From Trichoplusia ni (Eukaryota; Arthropoda; Insecta; Lepidoptera; Noctuidae), in NCBI RefSeq assembly GCF_003590095.1, contig NC_039505.1, positions 2,294,001 through 2,358,000 on the forward strand: a stretch of 64,000 nucleotides of DNA, written 5' to 3'. The translations under genes and the position numbers were made by a program. This document shows positions 1-11,164 of the stretch, piece after piece; the first letter of the stretch is position 1, and the number at the start of each line of letters is the position of its first letter. The notes under the pieces were generated by a model, which worked only from the letters and a program-made list of their open reading frames with translations, was not told where the DNA came from and ran no database searches.

Positions 1-2280
1 GTTAACCCAGAAGATGTCAAGAAGACTGCCATCACAACACCTTTCGGACTTTTTGAATTTGGATTCATGACTTTCGGCCTTAGGAATGCAGCCCAGACAT
101 TCCAGCGATTTATAGACGAGGTTCTGCAGGGTCTGGGAGATTTCACATATGGATATTGCGATGACATCTTGGTCTTCTCTCCTTCAGAAGAATCTCACAA
201 GGATCATCTACGTCAGGTCCTGTCGCGCCTAACTGAGTATGGTGTACTCATCAACACATCTAAATGTGTTCTGGGTAAACCTGAGTTAAATTTTTTGGGC
301 TACAATGTCTCAGCAGCTGGTACCCGGCCCATGGAAAGTAAAGTAAAAGCTATCTTAGATTACCCTGTACCGAAAACTGTGAAAGAGTTGAGAAGGATTC
401 TAGGAATGCTGAATTTTTACCGTCGTTTTGTACCAGACGCAGCAAAACGACAAGCACCACTTAATACTCTTCTGATGGGTACAAATGTCAAAGGCTCACA
501 ACCAGTCCAAATGACACAGGAGCTGTTGCAAGCATTTGAAGATTGTAAGGAATCGTTGGCAAACTCGACATTATTAGCACATCCCGACCCAGCAGCCGAG
601 CTAAGCATTGCAACGGATGCTTCAAATGTCGCTGTTGGCGCTGTTCTGCAGCAGAAGAGCAAGAATGGCTACTGGGAACCTCTAGGATTTTTCTCTAAAA
701 AACTAACTCCATCAGAAAAGAAGCACAGTCCATTTGACAGAGAACTCCTAGCTATGTATGAAGCAGTTAAATATTTCCGCCATATGATTGAAGCTCGAGA
801 TTTTTACATCATAACTGATCATAAACCTCTCACACATGCCTTTGTTAAAACTAGCGAGAATTGCTCGCCTAGGCAATTCAGACATCTCGAGTTTGTGTCA
901 CAGTTCACTACAGACGTGAGGTATATTCCTGGAAGTCAGAACGTAGTGGCTGATACCTTGTCTAGGATCGAAGAGGTCACACAAGGTATTGACTATCAGG
1001 CCCTTGCACAATCACAGAGCACTGACGAGCAACTGCAACATTTATTGAGAAATGGGTCGTCGCTTAAGTTACAAAAAGTCGTGGTACCAGGGACGTCAAC
1101 AAAAATATTCTGTGACGTATCAACTGAAACACCGCGTCCATACCTCACACCAGAATTCCGTAGACAAGCTTTCGACTCCCTGCACAACTTAAGTCATCCT
1201 GGAAGAACAACTACAGTGCGACTGGTCTCACAGAGGTACGTGTGGCCAGGGATTCGCAAAAACTGTAGGGAGTGGTCTCGCGAATGCCTCAAATGCCAAG
1301 GCAGTAAGATAACACGCCACACTTCTGCCCCTACCTCTCCTTTCCTATCTCCTTCATCCAGGTTCGCACACATCCACCTCGACATTGTCGGACCTTTAAC
1401 AACTTCTAATGATTTCAGGTACTGTCTCACCGTCATCGACAGGTTCACGCGGTGGCCTGAGGCGTACCCAATGGCAAACATCACTGCGGACACGTGTGCA
1501 ACTGCGCTTGTGTCTGGCTGGATCGCGAGGTTCGGGTGTCCCTTGAAGATAACAACGGACCGAGGGCGCCAGTTCGAATCTCATCTCTTCCAAGCCATCG
1601 CGTCAATGGTTGGTGCGCAACACTTCCGCACGACCGCATACCACCCTGCTGCAAATGGAATGGTCGAGCGGCTACACCGCCAGCTCAAGGCAGCTATAAT
1701 GTGTCACTCCACAACGCATTAGACAGAGGTACTTCCTCTGGTTCTTTTGGGCATCAGAAGTTCATGGAAGGTGGATATCCAGGCGTCACCGGCAGAGCTA
1801 GTCTACGGGGAACCACTCCGGTTACCAGGCCAGTTCATTTCACCTACCAGCAATCACGACACTGCTGATGTTACTGATCTCGCGACACGCTTACGAAGTC
1901 ACATGAGTAAGCTGACTCCAAAACCTGCTTCCTGGCACAGCAAGGGTCCGTTCTACATACCTCGACACCTCGATAGTTCATCACATGTGTTCTTGCGGCA
2001 GGATTTCGTCCGAAGACCGCTGGAGCCGCCATATGCAGGACCTTACAGAGTACTAGAACGTCGACCAAAGCACTACAAGCTTGATGTGTGCGGGAAAGAA
2101 ATGACAGTTAGCATTGACAGACTGAAACCTGCATTCCTCGCTCGAGAAGAAGATGTCACTTCATCGCCACTATCTGCGTCACGGCCCAGAGAATCTGATT
2201 CTGAGGCCAACCTGGAGACAGAAAAGAGGACTCGAAGTGGACGACGTGTTCATTTCCCAGATTTTTATCGCCCGCAGTAG
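1..2280 (+). pseudogene. Ty3/gypsy pol, 3' part (RT-RNase H-integrase)
   Basis: The reading frame is open from the first base of the window, so the 5' part of pol lies outside. In order I see the RT core (FGLRNAAQTFQRF, then YCDD in place of the usual YxDD context), the RT thumb, RNase H (ATDAS near residue 205), the integrase zinc finger (H..H..C..C, with CLKC), the integrase core (HLDIVGP, TDRGRQFES, ANGMVERLH) and a GPYRV-type C-terminal module. A TAG at 1720-1722 interrupts the frame inside the integrase. The same frame continues on the far side to the stop at 2278-2280, and the context suggests a tryptophan codon mutated to stop. The protein would normally copy RNA into DNA and integrate it. 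This copy is therefore probably dead, although one base change is the only visible lesion within the window. Confidence 0.9.
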
Positions 2281-2287
2281 CGGTCTC

Positions 2288-2297
2288 AGCGGGGGAG
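2288..2297 (+). promoter_or_regulatory. Polypurine tract of the gypsy element
   Basis: A G-rich purine run (AGCGGGGGAG) lies just after the pol stop and 3 bases before a TG dinucleotide. This is the usual place for the plus-strand primer of a Ty3/gypsy element. It fixes the likely start of the 3' LTR. Confidence 0.5.
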
Positions 2298-2300
2298 TAC

Positions 2301-2696
2301 TGTGGCAGCACCAAGATTAAAGAACGCACATACATTGGTCGCATGAAGGGTTGCACTCTAATTAAGCGTATCGGTTGTTTGCCTCGCCGCCTGCGCCCGC
2401 GCACTCCCCCGACGTCGCGCGCGCCGCCGATCCGCTATCGCTCGGTCGCGGTCGGCAGTGCCTAGCTAGATCCGACGGCGAATGCACGCTCAATTTTGCT
2501 CCCACAAATCCGCTATAATTACGCATGTTTTCCTAATTTCGCGCTTCTGTGCTATCTGTGTCTTTTTCTACTATCTTCTCTTCAATACTTACTGGTTTCA
2601 CTATCTACCTGTGCTATTTACGACTGTAAAGCTTGTGATCTGTGGAAGTTATTAAACATTTAAAAATCAACGGCTTTTGTCATTCAAATCGCCCAC
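2301..2696 (+). repeat. Probable 3' LTR of the gypsy element
   Basis: The segment begins TGTGGCAGCACC directly after the polypurine tract and most plausibly ends at CCCACA, about 396 bp. It has a GC-rich block (2380-2470) followed by an AT-rich 3' part. The partner LTR lies outside the window, so the right boundary is a guess from the TG...CA rule only. Confidence 0.45.
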
Positions 2697-2763
2697 AAAT
2701 ATGTAAAAATCCAATAACACATGATATTATTTTTATATTATAATTATAAATAGATACATCCCT

Positions 2764-3640
2764 GTCCAGTGGCGATGAAAACATAAGTCACGGAAATGAA
2801 ACACGTGGCCACGGCAATAAAAGGAAATTGTTTTACAAGGCACGGCGATGATGTTTTTTTCATTCCCGTGTATTTTTTTTCATTACCATAGCAAATTTTG
2901 TCCACGGAAACCACGGCAATGAGAGCACGGCGATGAAAATCAAGGGATATAATTCAATTTACTAAAAAACTGGTAATAATTCACAGTAATGAACACTTTA
3001 CAAATAAACTAAATATATATGGCATTGTATTGAATGCTCAATCGAGATTAAAAACTTATTGAAATAGAAGTTAGACCTATCCACGGCAATGAAAGAAAAA
3101 ATGTCCAGTACCAAAAAAATCGAATACTTTTAATTATAGCTCGAAAACGCAGGCACGTACACCCGTCGTTCCTTGTCGAGCCTTTCGACGTTACTTATAT
3201 GCAATGTTTAACGCACAACGGGAGCGACGCAAAACGTTAGAATATGCAATATTCTCAAATATGTTTAGGACATGGCGATGAAAGGTAGTTCTGGGACAAA
3301 CGGTTTTTTACTAACCATACGTTGTATTGTTTAAATATTTGAATAAATGTATTCCGAGACAATACTTTAACTATTCACGAATCAAATAAAACTAAGTTTT
3401 AATATAAATAACGATACATTTTTGATCAATGATGTATTTATTTAATACATCAAGGTGACGTGTGGACAAACACGGCGATGAAAGATTATGTGGTTTAACT
3501 TTTTTTTTTGGAAAACCTATTAATTCTATTAATAAAATATTTAGTGCTACAGATAGATTTTTATGTCATCTACCTAAAAAAAAATGTTAGAACATTATAA
3601 CAATGCTTTTTAGTACCGATTTCATCGATGCCACGCAATT
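2764..3640. repeat. Gene-free segment with iterated CACGGCRATGAAA motif
   Basis: No coding sequence is visible. A 12-14-bp motif close to (C)CACGGCRATGAAA recurs at irregular spacing: about 2771, 2789, 2810, 2841, 2911, 2925, 3081, 3271 and 3471 on the plus strand, and 2858, 2876 and 3621 as inverted or weaker matches. The surrounding DNA is AT-rich and not repetitive otherwise. Multiple short motif copies around a non-coding core are known as subterminal transposase-binding repeats of large DNA transposons, but I cannot identify terminal inverted repeats here. Confidence 0.55.
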
Positions 3641-3699
3641 TTTGGGTCCGGGAAATTCACACATAAGCCACGTGGATTACTGCTGAAATTAAAGCTCTT

Positions 3700-4960
3700 A
3701 TGGCCCGCAGAGACAGAGCGAAGAATAAACTCAAGGGCAGGCCGTCTGATGTGAACCTCGAATACTATAGGGCTCTGCGCAATCGTTGCAGTCGTCCGTG
3801 TAGAGATGCTAAAATACGCTACTTCCACGAATCATTTATCAACCGTAGTTCCTCCGAGGCTTGGAAATTTCTTAAATCCGTTGGTAACGGCAAATCTCCC
3901 ATACACACCTGTACAGACATGGATCTAAATGAATTAAACCTCTCTCTTTCTCAACCACCTATCCATCTAGATCCAAATGTCAAAACTGTTACTCTCACTG
4001 AGCTTCAGAACTTGCCGGCACCAAACTGTCCCTTCTTTTCTTTTAGTCCCGTTTCTGAGGTTGACGTTGAAAAATTGCTTCTTGCAATTACTTCCAATGC
4101 TGGCTGTGATAATGTGTGCTCGAGAATGATCCGTCTCATCCTTCCCCACCTACTCCCGATCCTAACTCACATTTTTAATCATTCCTTATATACTTGTAAT
4201 TTAATAATAATAATTTAAAACTAGCTATTTCTTCTTTTGTCTCCCGCTTGCTATGGAGGGAAGTGGAACATTTTTTCTTACTCCTCCTCTTTACTATTTC
4301 TGATTAATTTCGTTGCGGGTTCTAAGGCAGTTAATTGTTCCCCCTGGGACACACCGAACTTAAGTGTTTCGGTGGTTTTCGTTGGTTTCATTGTAGATCC
4401 TGGCTTACAGGAGTTGCAATGACGGGCATGTGAGGCGGGCTAGTCCCATTAAAAAAAAAAAAAAACTTGTAATTTCCCATCCGCCTAGAAGCAAGCACAT
4501 ATCTTACCTTTACCCAGGATCCCTAACCCCTCTCTATCATCTTATTTCAGACATATTTCCATTCTCCCTTACCTCTCCAAGGTTCTCGAGCATATCGTTC
4601 ACAGGCAGATCACCGGTTTTTTAACGTCAAATTCTCTCATTTCTTCTTTCCAATCTGGTTTCCGTTCTGGTCATAGTAACGTCACTTCCTTGTTGAAGGT
4701 GACAGATGACATCCGCTGAGCAATGGAGAAAAAGATGATGATGGTCCTTGTCCTGCTTCCCTGTGTTGCTGTCCCTAAATTACTCTTCTACATCCCTAGC
4801 ATGGTTAGATTCTTACCTTCGGGGTCGCTCGCAGTGTGTTCGCCTTGAAGAGTCTTACTCTGACTGGTGCGAACTCACGGCGGGTGTTCCCCAGGGTGGC
4901 TTTCTCCTCTTCTCTTCTCTATTTTCATCAACTCTGTAACTAGAGTAATTTCTTCCCACT
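3700..4960 (+). pseudogene. Non-LTR retrotransposon ORF2 fragment (linker and RT)
   Basis: The first part (3700-4190) encodes the region between endonuclease and RT of a jockey-like element, with RNRCSRPCRDAK and SSSEAWKFLKSVGNGK. After a 262-bp insertion the RT continues in shifting frames: SFQSGFRSGHSNVTSLLK, then LAWLDSYLRGRSQCVRL and GVPQGG. Frameshifts and a TGA in VTDDIR* make it dead. It stops abruptly near 4960, where a Penelope-like fragment begins. The clade assignment (jockey-like) is by overall look only. Confidence 0.75.
4203..4464 (+). mobile_element. 5'-truncated poly(A) retroposon with target duplication
   Basis: A 262-bp segment ending in 14 A residues splits the RT pseudogene. 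It is flanked by the perfect 11-bp direct repeat ACTTGTAATTT (4192-4202 and 4465-4475), the signature of target-primed reverse transcription. No coding sequence is recognisable. It is probably the 3' UTR of a non-LTR element or a SINE that I cannot name. Confidence 0.8.
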
Positions 4961-4964
4961 TCCA

Positions 4965-5888
4965 GATCGGTACCTACGAGCCGACTCCCATCACCACCCC
5001 TCACACCTATCTTCGGTGCCTCGTACGCTGCTGAACCGAGCACTCGCTCTCTGCGACCATGAATACGTCAATGCGGAACTGAGGCATGTACGTGACGTAT
5101 TAGAGCGCAACGGATATCAGTGGCGCAAGTGTAGACGTCTCCTGGGATTTGCGGGCGAAGCTCGCAAGCGTCCGGCGGAGGCTGAGCGGACTCCTGCGTA
5201 CTTACCATACGTGCAGGGTGTCACAGACAAGATAGGTCGCTTGTTACGCCGGAGATATAGCATCAAGACGATCTATCGGCCACCCGGACAACTGCGACAG
5301 ATGATCCGCTCTCCCAAGGACAAGGATCCTTTAGGCTTCCCGGGACTATACAAAATACCGTGCGACTGCGGCCTGAGCTACATTGGGGAAACCCGGCGTA
5401 ATGTAGCAACCAGACTTGGCGAACATATACGCAGCATGAAGAACATGGACACCGACAAGTCGGCAGTGGCAGAACATGTGTGTAATGCGGGGACGGCACA
5501 CTACATACGTTTCGACAAAGCCTCCGTACTAGCGAAGGAGAAATACTTCGTGCCGCGAAAAGTACGTGAGGCTATAGAAATCAGCCGTCACCCGAATTTC
5601 AATAGAGATCGTGGATGGACTCTGCCACCAGCGTGGAAACCAGCACTGAATGCTGCGTTATGTCATACGAAGCCAAGCCTGGAAAGCGACGCGGTCAGCA
5701 TAGTATGCACTGACTCAGCCAGTACGGGAGCACGGACGATGCCAATGACGACAGCAGACCCCCCACCCGCGCCACCGGCGTCGCCGGCCCCACCGCCGCT
5801 CACGGCGCGGGCGCGACGCTACGCAGCGAGATGCGCGGCCGCTGACGTCAGTTCGACTCGCGATCCCGCCGCGTCTGCTCATGATTAA
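4965..5888 (+). pseudogene. Penelope-like element C-terminus with GIY-YIG endonuclease
   Basis: The frame opens at about 4962 (DRYLRADSHHHPSH, then VPRTLLNRALALCD), which is the thumb/linker region after the RT of Penelope-like elements. No ATG starts this piece because the RT has been lost on the 5' side. The GIY-YIG nuclease follows: GLYKIPC, then SYIGETRRNVATRLGEH, with the catalytic Tyr, Arg and a later Glu (VAEH). The tail is proline- and alanine-rich (about residues 250-275), ending at 5886-5888. The nuclease would nick target DNA for reverse transcription. The open frame is intact across all 300 codons, so this is a truncation rather than a decayed copy. The 3' untranslated tail probably runs to about 5962. 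Confidence 0.85.
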
Positions 5889-5962
5889 GGACTCCGGTTG
5901 GGTCCGAAACTAGTCTGGCTACCCCGATAAATACGCGTGAGTAAACCGTTACATCATTTAAT

Positions 5963-6474
5963 ACTTGAAGAGTGACGTTGTGCTTGTTATGCACCTTTAT
6001 AATTTTGTATGGGCCCTTCCAAATGGGCGATAATGCTTTACGCAACCTATGATGGTGTTTTAGATACACCATATTATCTCCGTTCTTATAAGTAACTAGC
6101 TGTTGCCCGCGACTTCGTCCCCGTGGGTAGAAGAATAAGTTATGATTTACATATACCTGCCCTGTTTTTTTTTTCACATTTTCCATTGTATCTTCGCTCT
6201 TATTAGTCGCAGCGTGATGGTTTATAGCCTAAAGCCTTCCTCGTTGAATGGTCCATTCAACACAAAAAGATTTTTTCAATTTGGCCCAGTAGTTCCTGAG
6301 ATTCCAAACAAACAAACAAACTCTTCAGCTTTATACATTAGTATAGAAGTATAGATTTCGCGAGAATGAGCATCATAATATTGTTTAGATTTTTCCTTAC
6401 TACTTATGATATTTTCTATAGCCTTTTCGCGACTGAAACGCATCCTATATTGCAAGGCGCGGATATATTCATTA
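5963..6474 (-). pseudogene. Gypsy-type integrase C-terminus, split by a Helitron
   Basis: On the minus strand, removing the 260-bp Helitron at 6096-6355 restores one continuous reading frame: an upstream part (6356-6474) with SREKAIENIISSKEKSKQYY and a downstream part (5963-6095) with YKNGDNMVYLK and WKGPYKIIKV (GPY module). It is cut at 6474 by composite Helitron 1 and at about 5962 by the Penelope-like tail. Weakly gypsy-like sequence may continue past 11165, but I cannot support it. Confidence 0.75.
6096..6355 (-). mobile_element. Non-autonomous Helitron, 260 bp
   Basis: On the minus strand it begins TCTATACTTCTATAC and ends GTCGCGGGCAACAGCTAG, with a terminal hairpin and a CTAG end. It lies between A and T (6356 and 6095 read on the minus strand) with no target duplication, as expected for Helitrons. 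It has no coding capacity. Closely related copies form the 5' modules of the composite Helitrons at 10905-11164 and 54655-54924. Confidence 0.9.
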
Positions 6475-6669
6475 CTAGCTTTTGCCCGCGACTTCGTTCG
6501 CGTGTAATAGCGACTTTCGGCAGAAAAGATAGCTGTGTCCGCGAATCTGTTAGCGTGTGACTCCTTCTGTTATTAAGTTAATGTATTGGTAATATTGTTT
6601 AGATCACATTTACATGAGGCTTAAACTATATTGGAAGCTGTTGCGTCCGGCACGTGAACATAAAGATTT

Positions 6670-9600
6670 CTAGAACCGGGAAAGAGCAACGTATAACTGA
6701 CCATGCGAGAAACAACTGACACCGAGATCTACTCCGGCAACACGAAAAGTCTGCCCTTGATCTTTATTAGTTGTCATTGCATAACACACCGATACCGAGA
6801 ATTGCGTTCTTTTAAATTGGAACGGAAAATTATTTGGTAAAATGGGTATTCTGGGGATAAAGACGGTTCCTCCTGCACCGCAACCTGTTACAATTTGAGC
6901 GTCGATTATATTTTGTTGCAACTCGGTTACTTTCAGTCGAGTTCCATTGCAAAGTTGTGGTGGTCTTAAATTTCGGAGTAGAATAATCGGAATGCCAATT
7001 TTTAAACAAATTTCATGAGAAGGAAGTCCGGGCATAATTAAAGAATTTAAGAATTCTATCGGGTAGGTAATTAGTGGCTTCTTGTTCATCGACCATTCTA
7101 TTTATTGATCTATAAACTTTGCTTTCCCCTTGTATATTTGACAGTATTTTGTTATTAATCTCAAATGCCTGATCATTGCGAGGAGTTAAAATGGATCTTT
7201 CGCTGAGCCAAGTATTGTCCCTATTTAATATATTTGTCACCGTAAACCGACGATATCAGATGTGTTTGAGATTGAACTATACAACATAATTCAGGCGTCA
7301 AAATAAGTTTTCCTTGGTGTAGTTTAGGTAGGTACCTTCACCAATCTTTAATAATGTATTAGAAAATTGACTATTATCTGGATTATCTCCAGTTCTCACT
7401 CGCATGTTTATAGTTAAATGCATCGATTGTATATCACGCCACAAATAAGAGCTTTTCAGGCAAGCCCTAACCTCATCAGCTCGGGTTCCCCGTAGTATTA
7501 CCGGTAAGGTTTGTCGGAAATCACCACAAAATGATACCGCCCATTGGTCGATCATTTTGTTTTATATCCCTTAAAGTTCTGTCTACCGCTTCTACTCCTT
7601 TTCGATGGGCCATCGTACACTCATCCCATATGATTAAATTACACTCGCGCAATACCTTAGCTTTGTCGCTATTGCTTGAAATACTACAGGTTGGACTTTC
7701 CGTGCGATCTAAATCAATTGGTATTTTAAACATAGTGTGAGCAGTTTTACCTCCAGGTAGCAATGTTGCAGCTATCCCTAATGAAGCCACGGCAAGAGCA
7801 ATTTTACCCTGGTTTTGAACGGAAGCTAATATTAATTTAGTAACCATATTGTCCCCAAATTATTTTGAACACTCTCGCACATGCGATCATAGACTGAACG
7901 TTGTTCTGCAGTCATCATTGGGACACCGCTTTCTAATGTCGTCAGCAGTTCGATTGGGTTGTAACCAATCTCTGCGGAATATTCCCTTTTAGTAACGTCT
8001 CCGACTGAGGTTGGTGTTGGCAATTTTGGCAAACCATATTCACATAGTAATTTACCGCCTACTGCTGTTAAGGTATCCTGAAGAGCCAATAAACACTGAT
8101 TTATAGCAAGATCACGGACGTTATCATTAGTTGTGCCTTCATCATTGTGAGATATATTCCTAAGAAAGTCTTCTGCAAGTTTTTCTTTATATTTTTCCCA
8201 TAATTGTATAGCATCTGACAAATTACAAAATGTTAGTAATGTTACAAATAAATGGATAATCGTCGTGGATTATCACTAATACAGGATTCTGCTAAAGCGT
8301 CATCCCAATGCTGATCATATTCAAGCAAATGACGCGCTTTTCAAGCTGCATGATAAGTTGGATAAACAACATCGTCTCCTTTTCTCAAATCTATAAATGA
8401 GGTTGGTCCTCGCACTGTGTGTAATAATAATCGCAAATACAAACACTCAACGTTGTTAGGATGAACGGTATACACTCTACCAAGAACATGTTCTTTGAAA
8501 ATACCTGACTCGCCACCTACAGGCCTGCCACGGCGTCTCCGATTAAAGACACCTCGTTGCTTATTGTAGGTATAATACGATGGAACTTCCTCATACAAAA
8601 GAGATTTTGCAAAATCATCAGTTTGGCAAAGTCGAAAGAATGCTAATAAAGTTGTTTGTGTAGGGTTCTCTAATCGTTCTGTAACATTTTCGGCGTTGAA
8701 ATATATACGTTGACCGCCTTCAAGATGAACATCTAGATGAGTCACAGGTGGATATCTTTCGTGAATGTTGAAACTTAAGATCCGCCGCACAGCTTCTGAA
8801 GAACTAATATATCTGCCTGACTGAAATCTAGTAATTTCATTATGTTCATTTCTCAACGCAAATGTAGCGTGGTCACTGCCCTTATTAATGTACTTACAAA
8901 TATATTTTATTGACTCTACACTATTACACATTTCAACATTTATGTGAGTTTGAAATGTTCTAGACAACACAGGCGAATACGGAACGCCCCACCTATTATC
9001 TAAAGTTACCTGTTGTCTAGACACTCGTTTTTCAACAGTAAAACCACCATTGTCTCTTCAACGACGACGATATAATGGGTATCCATCATGTCCTGTTACA
9101 GTTTCATCCACTAAGCATTTTGGATATCTTTTAGTGCAACGACCGTCTTGTATGCAAGTAGGATTCCCGTTAAATGCATCACATGGACCATGTATCATAT
9201 GGGTTTTAACAATGTCGTATAGCACGCGATCTGCAATCGGACTTGGAATTTCAGCACTGATTAAACTGTCTACATCATTAGGCCGAACCTCATCTTTTAA
9301 CCATAGCATGATATGTGCGTGAGGTAAGCCGCGTTTTTGCCATTCAACACTATACATATAACACAATACTTCTCCAAAAATGTTATCTTTGGTAAGTAGA
9401 TCTATCATTAATTTTAATTTTAAATGAAAAACTCTTGCGATGATATCATGGCGGTCATGCGGTGCTTGACCCTCAAGAAGCTCCCGAGTGATTTCATCCC
9501 ACTTAGGATTGGTAGTTACTGTAATAAATAATTCGGGACGTCCATATTTTCTTACGTAACAAAAAGCATCTTGAGTACGTTCGTGCATGTACCGTGGACC

Positions 9601-10870
9601 ATCAGCATTTATAACAATTTTATAATTGCTATCATCATATCGAGGACGAGCTTCTAGTGCCGATTTAAAACTGCATACATATGAATTAACCTGATGCAAC
9701 ATGTCTTGAAGTTGTGAAATTAGTTCAGTATTTAAATTCGGGAAATATTGATTTCTTATATTCGACTGTTCGTTGTAGTCGGATACGAAATATATTCGAA
9801 GAAACTTAGGTTGGTCTTCAGGCAAAAGGGATCCTATCAAATGGTAAACATGACCTTGTACCTCAAAAGTAGGCATGAAAGGACCTTTTGAGATTTGTTG
9901 AGCACCAAAGGATGTCATTTGAAACGCACTATTATAAGTGCGAATATTGTCTAAGAACTGTTTAGATTGCACATGTTCCCCTAAAAGTAGTGATTTCAAT
10001 GGTTCCGGCGGGTCTGCGAAAGAAGGCAAATTTATTTTGCCTCCAGAACAACAGAAACCAGCCGACTCCTTACTCCACTTTGAAGCATTACAAAAAACAC
10101 ATACTATTGCCCATTAAAGAAGATGATCTGTAATCAATTGCGAGGTTATAAGCAAACCCACTTTTATATTTGTCGGACCACGCCACCGAAATTCTAGATT
10201 GATCATCTATGTGTAAATCTAAGTTATTAAGACTATGTCGAAATATTCTGTCTGAGGTAAGACGGGCCTCTCGCTGTTCGTCCGTTTCAAGGGACCGAAT
10301 ATTTTCGATTCTTAATCTTTCATTAGAGAAACTTATTAATCGATCTTGTCTCAAAGAATTGTAATGTTCACGTACCGACTCTATTCGTTGTACATGCTCA
10401 TGTGCATCTTCAAGAGATCGAATAATATTATGGTGCACCCTATCATTTGTCAATTCTCGAGATAAAATATGATGTTCGCGATCAGTTGTAAGCCGTAGTT
10501 CCCTTTCAGTGAAGGTTTCTGACTCACGAGACAATGTATGACGTTCTCGGTCAGCTGTGAGCCGTAGTTCTCGTTGTGAAGCAGTTTCAGCTTCTCGGGA
10601 TAACACATGTTGTTCTCGGTCAATAGTAAGCCTAAGTTCTCGTTGAGAAAAGCTTTGAGACGCACGTGATGTATCTCGTCTCGCTCTGTCAGCTGCTAAT
10701 CGCATCTCTCTCTCTGGAGAGCTTGCATTGGCTCGAGAAGTTGAGGCACTAACTCTCATAGAGTTTAATCGATGTGCTTTTTCCTCTGCTGATTCTTGAG
10801 AACGCGCATTTCTCATCCTCTTAGCATCTCTCGAATTGCGAGATAAAGATGGTCGTTTTTTAGGTGGCAT
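6670..10870 (-). pseudogene. Helitron Rep-helicase, copy 1 (inactivated)
   Basis: It starts MPPKKRPSLSRNSRDAKRMR at 10870 and is collinear with the central copy. The Rep part retains LFITVTTNPKWDEI, the HUH-type LPHAHIMLWL and the tyrosine motif KYICKYINKG. The helicase part retains WDECTMAHRKG and the C-terminal QGQTFRVAGVDLGVSC. Lesions: a frameshift after about codon 250, a 519-bp in-frame deletion in Rep (junction near 9601), a TGA just before 9058, a 37-bp deletion that removes the whole P-loop (junction 7841), and several further frameshifts. Only 4 of the 23-residue N-terminal repeats are present. The N-terminal frameshift, TGA and P-loop loss are shared with the copy at 49901-54624. 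Confidence 0.9.
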
Positions 10871-10904
10871 TTTGTATTTTTAATTAACGGTACCTATATT
10901 AAAT

Positions 10905-11164
10905 ATAGCTGTTGCCCGCGACTTCGTCCCCGTGGGTAGAAGATATAAGTTATGATTCATACCTGCCCTGTTTTTTTTACATTTTCCATTGTATTTTCGC
11001 TCCTATTAGTCGCAGCGTGATGGTTTATAGCCTAAAGCCTTCCTTGATGAATGGTCTATTCAACACAAAAATATTTTTTCAATTTGGACCAGTAGTTCCT
11101 GAGATTAGTGCGTTCAAACAAACAAACAAACTCTTCAGCTTTATATATTAGTATAGAGTATAGA
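10905..11164 (-). mobile_element. Non-autonomous Helitron forming the 5' module of composite 1
   Basis: This is a full 260-bp relative of the free copy at 6096-6355, in the same orientation. Its 3' terminus reads GGGCAACAGCTAT instead of ...CTAG, so the terminator appears broken, and it leads straight into the Rep-helicase leader. Confidence 0.85.

Larger units (their letters stand above)
6475..11164 (-). mobile_element. Composite Helitron 1 (defective Rep-helicase)
   Basis: On the minus strand the element starts TCTATAC at 11164 and ends with the hairpin CGCGA-ACGAAG-TCGCG followed by GGGCAAAAGCTAG at 6475. The flanks are A and T with no duplication. It consists of a 260-bp non-autonomous Helitron (10905-11164), about 30 bp of leader, and a decayed Rep-helicase gene. 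Its structure and lesions match the copy at 49755-54924, but the flanking DNA differs, so the two are separate insertions. Confidence 0.88.

Noticed and set aside
5848..6186. A single 112-residue minus-strand gene
   Set aside because: It is a chance fusion of Helitron sequence, a gypsy integrase tail and the antisense of the Penelope-like 3' end.
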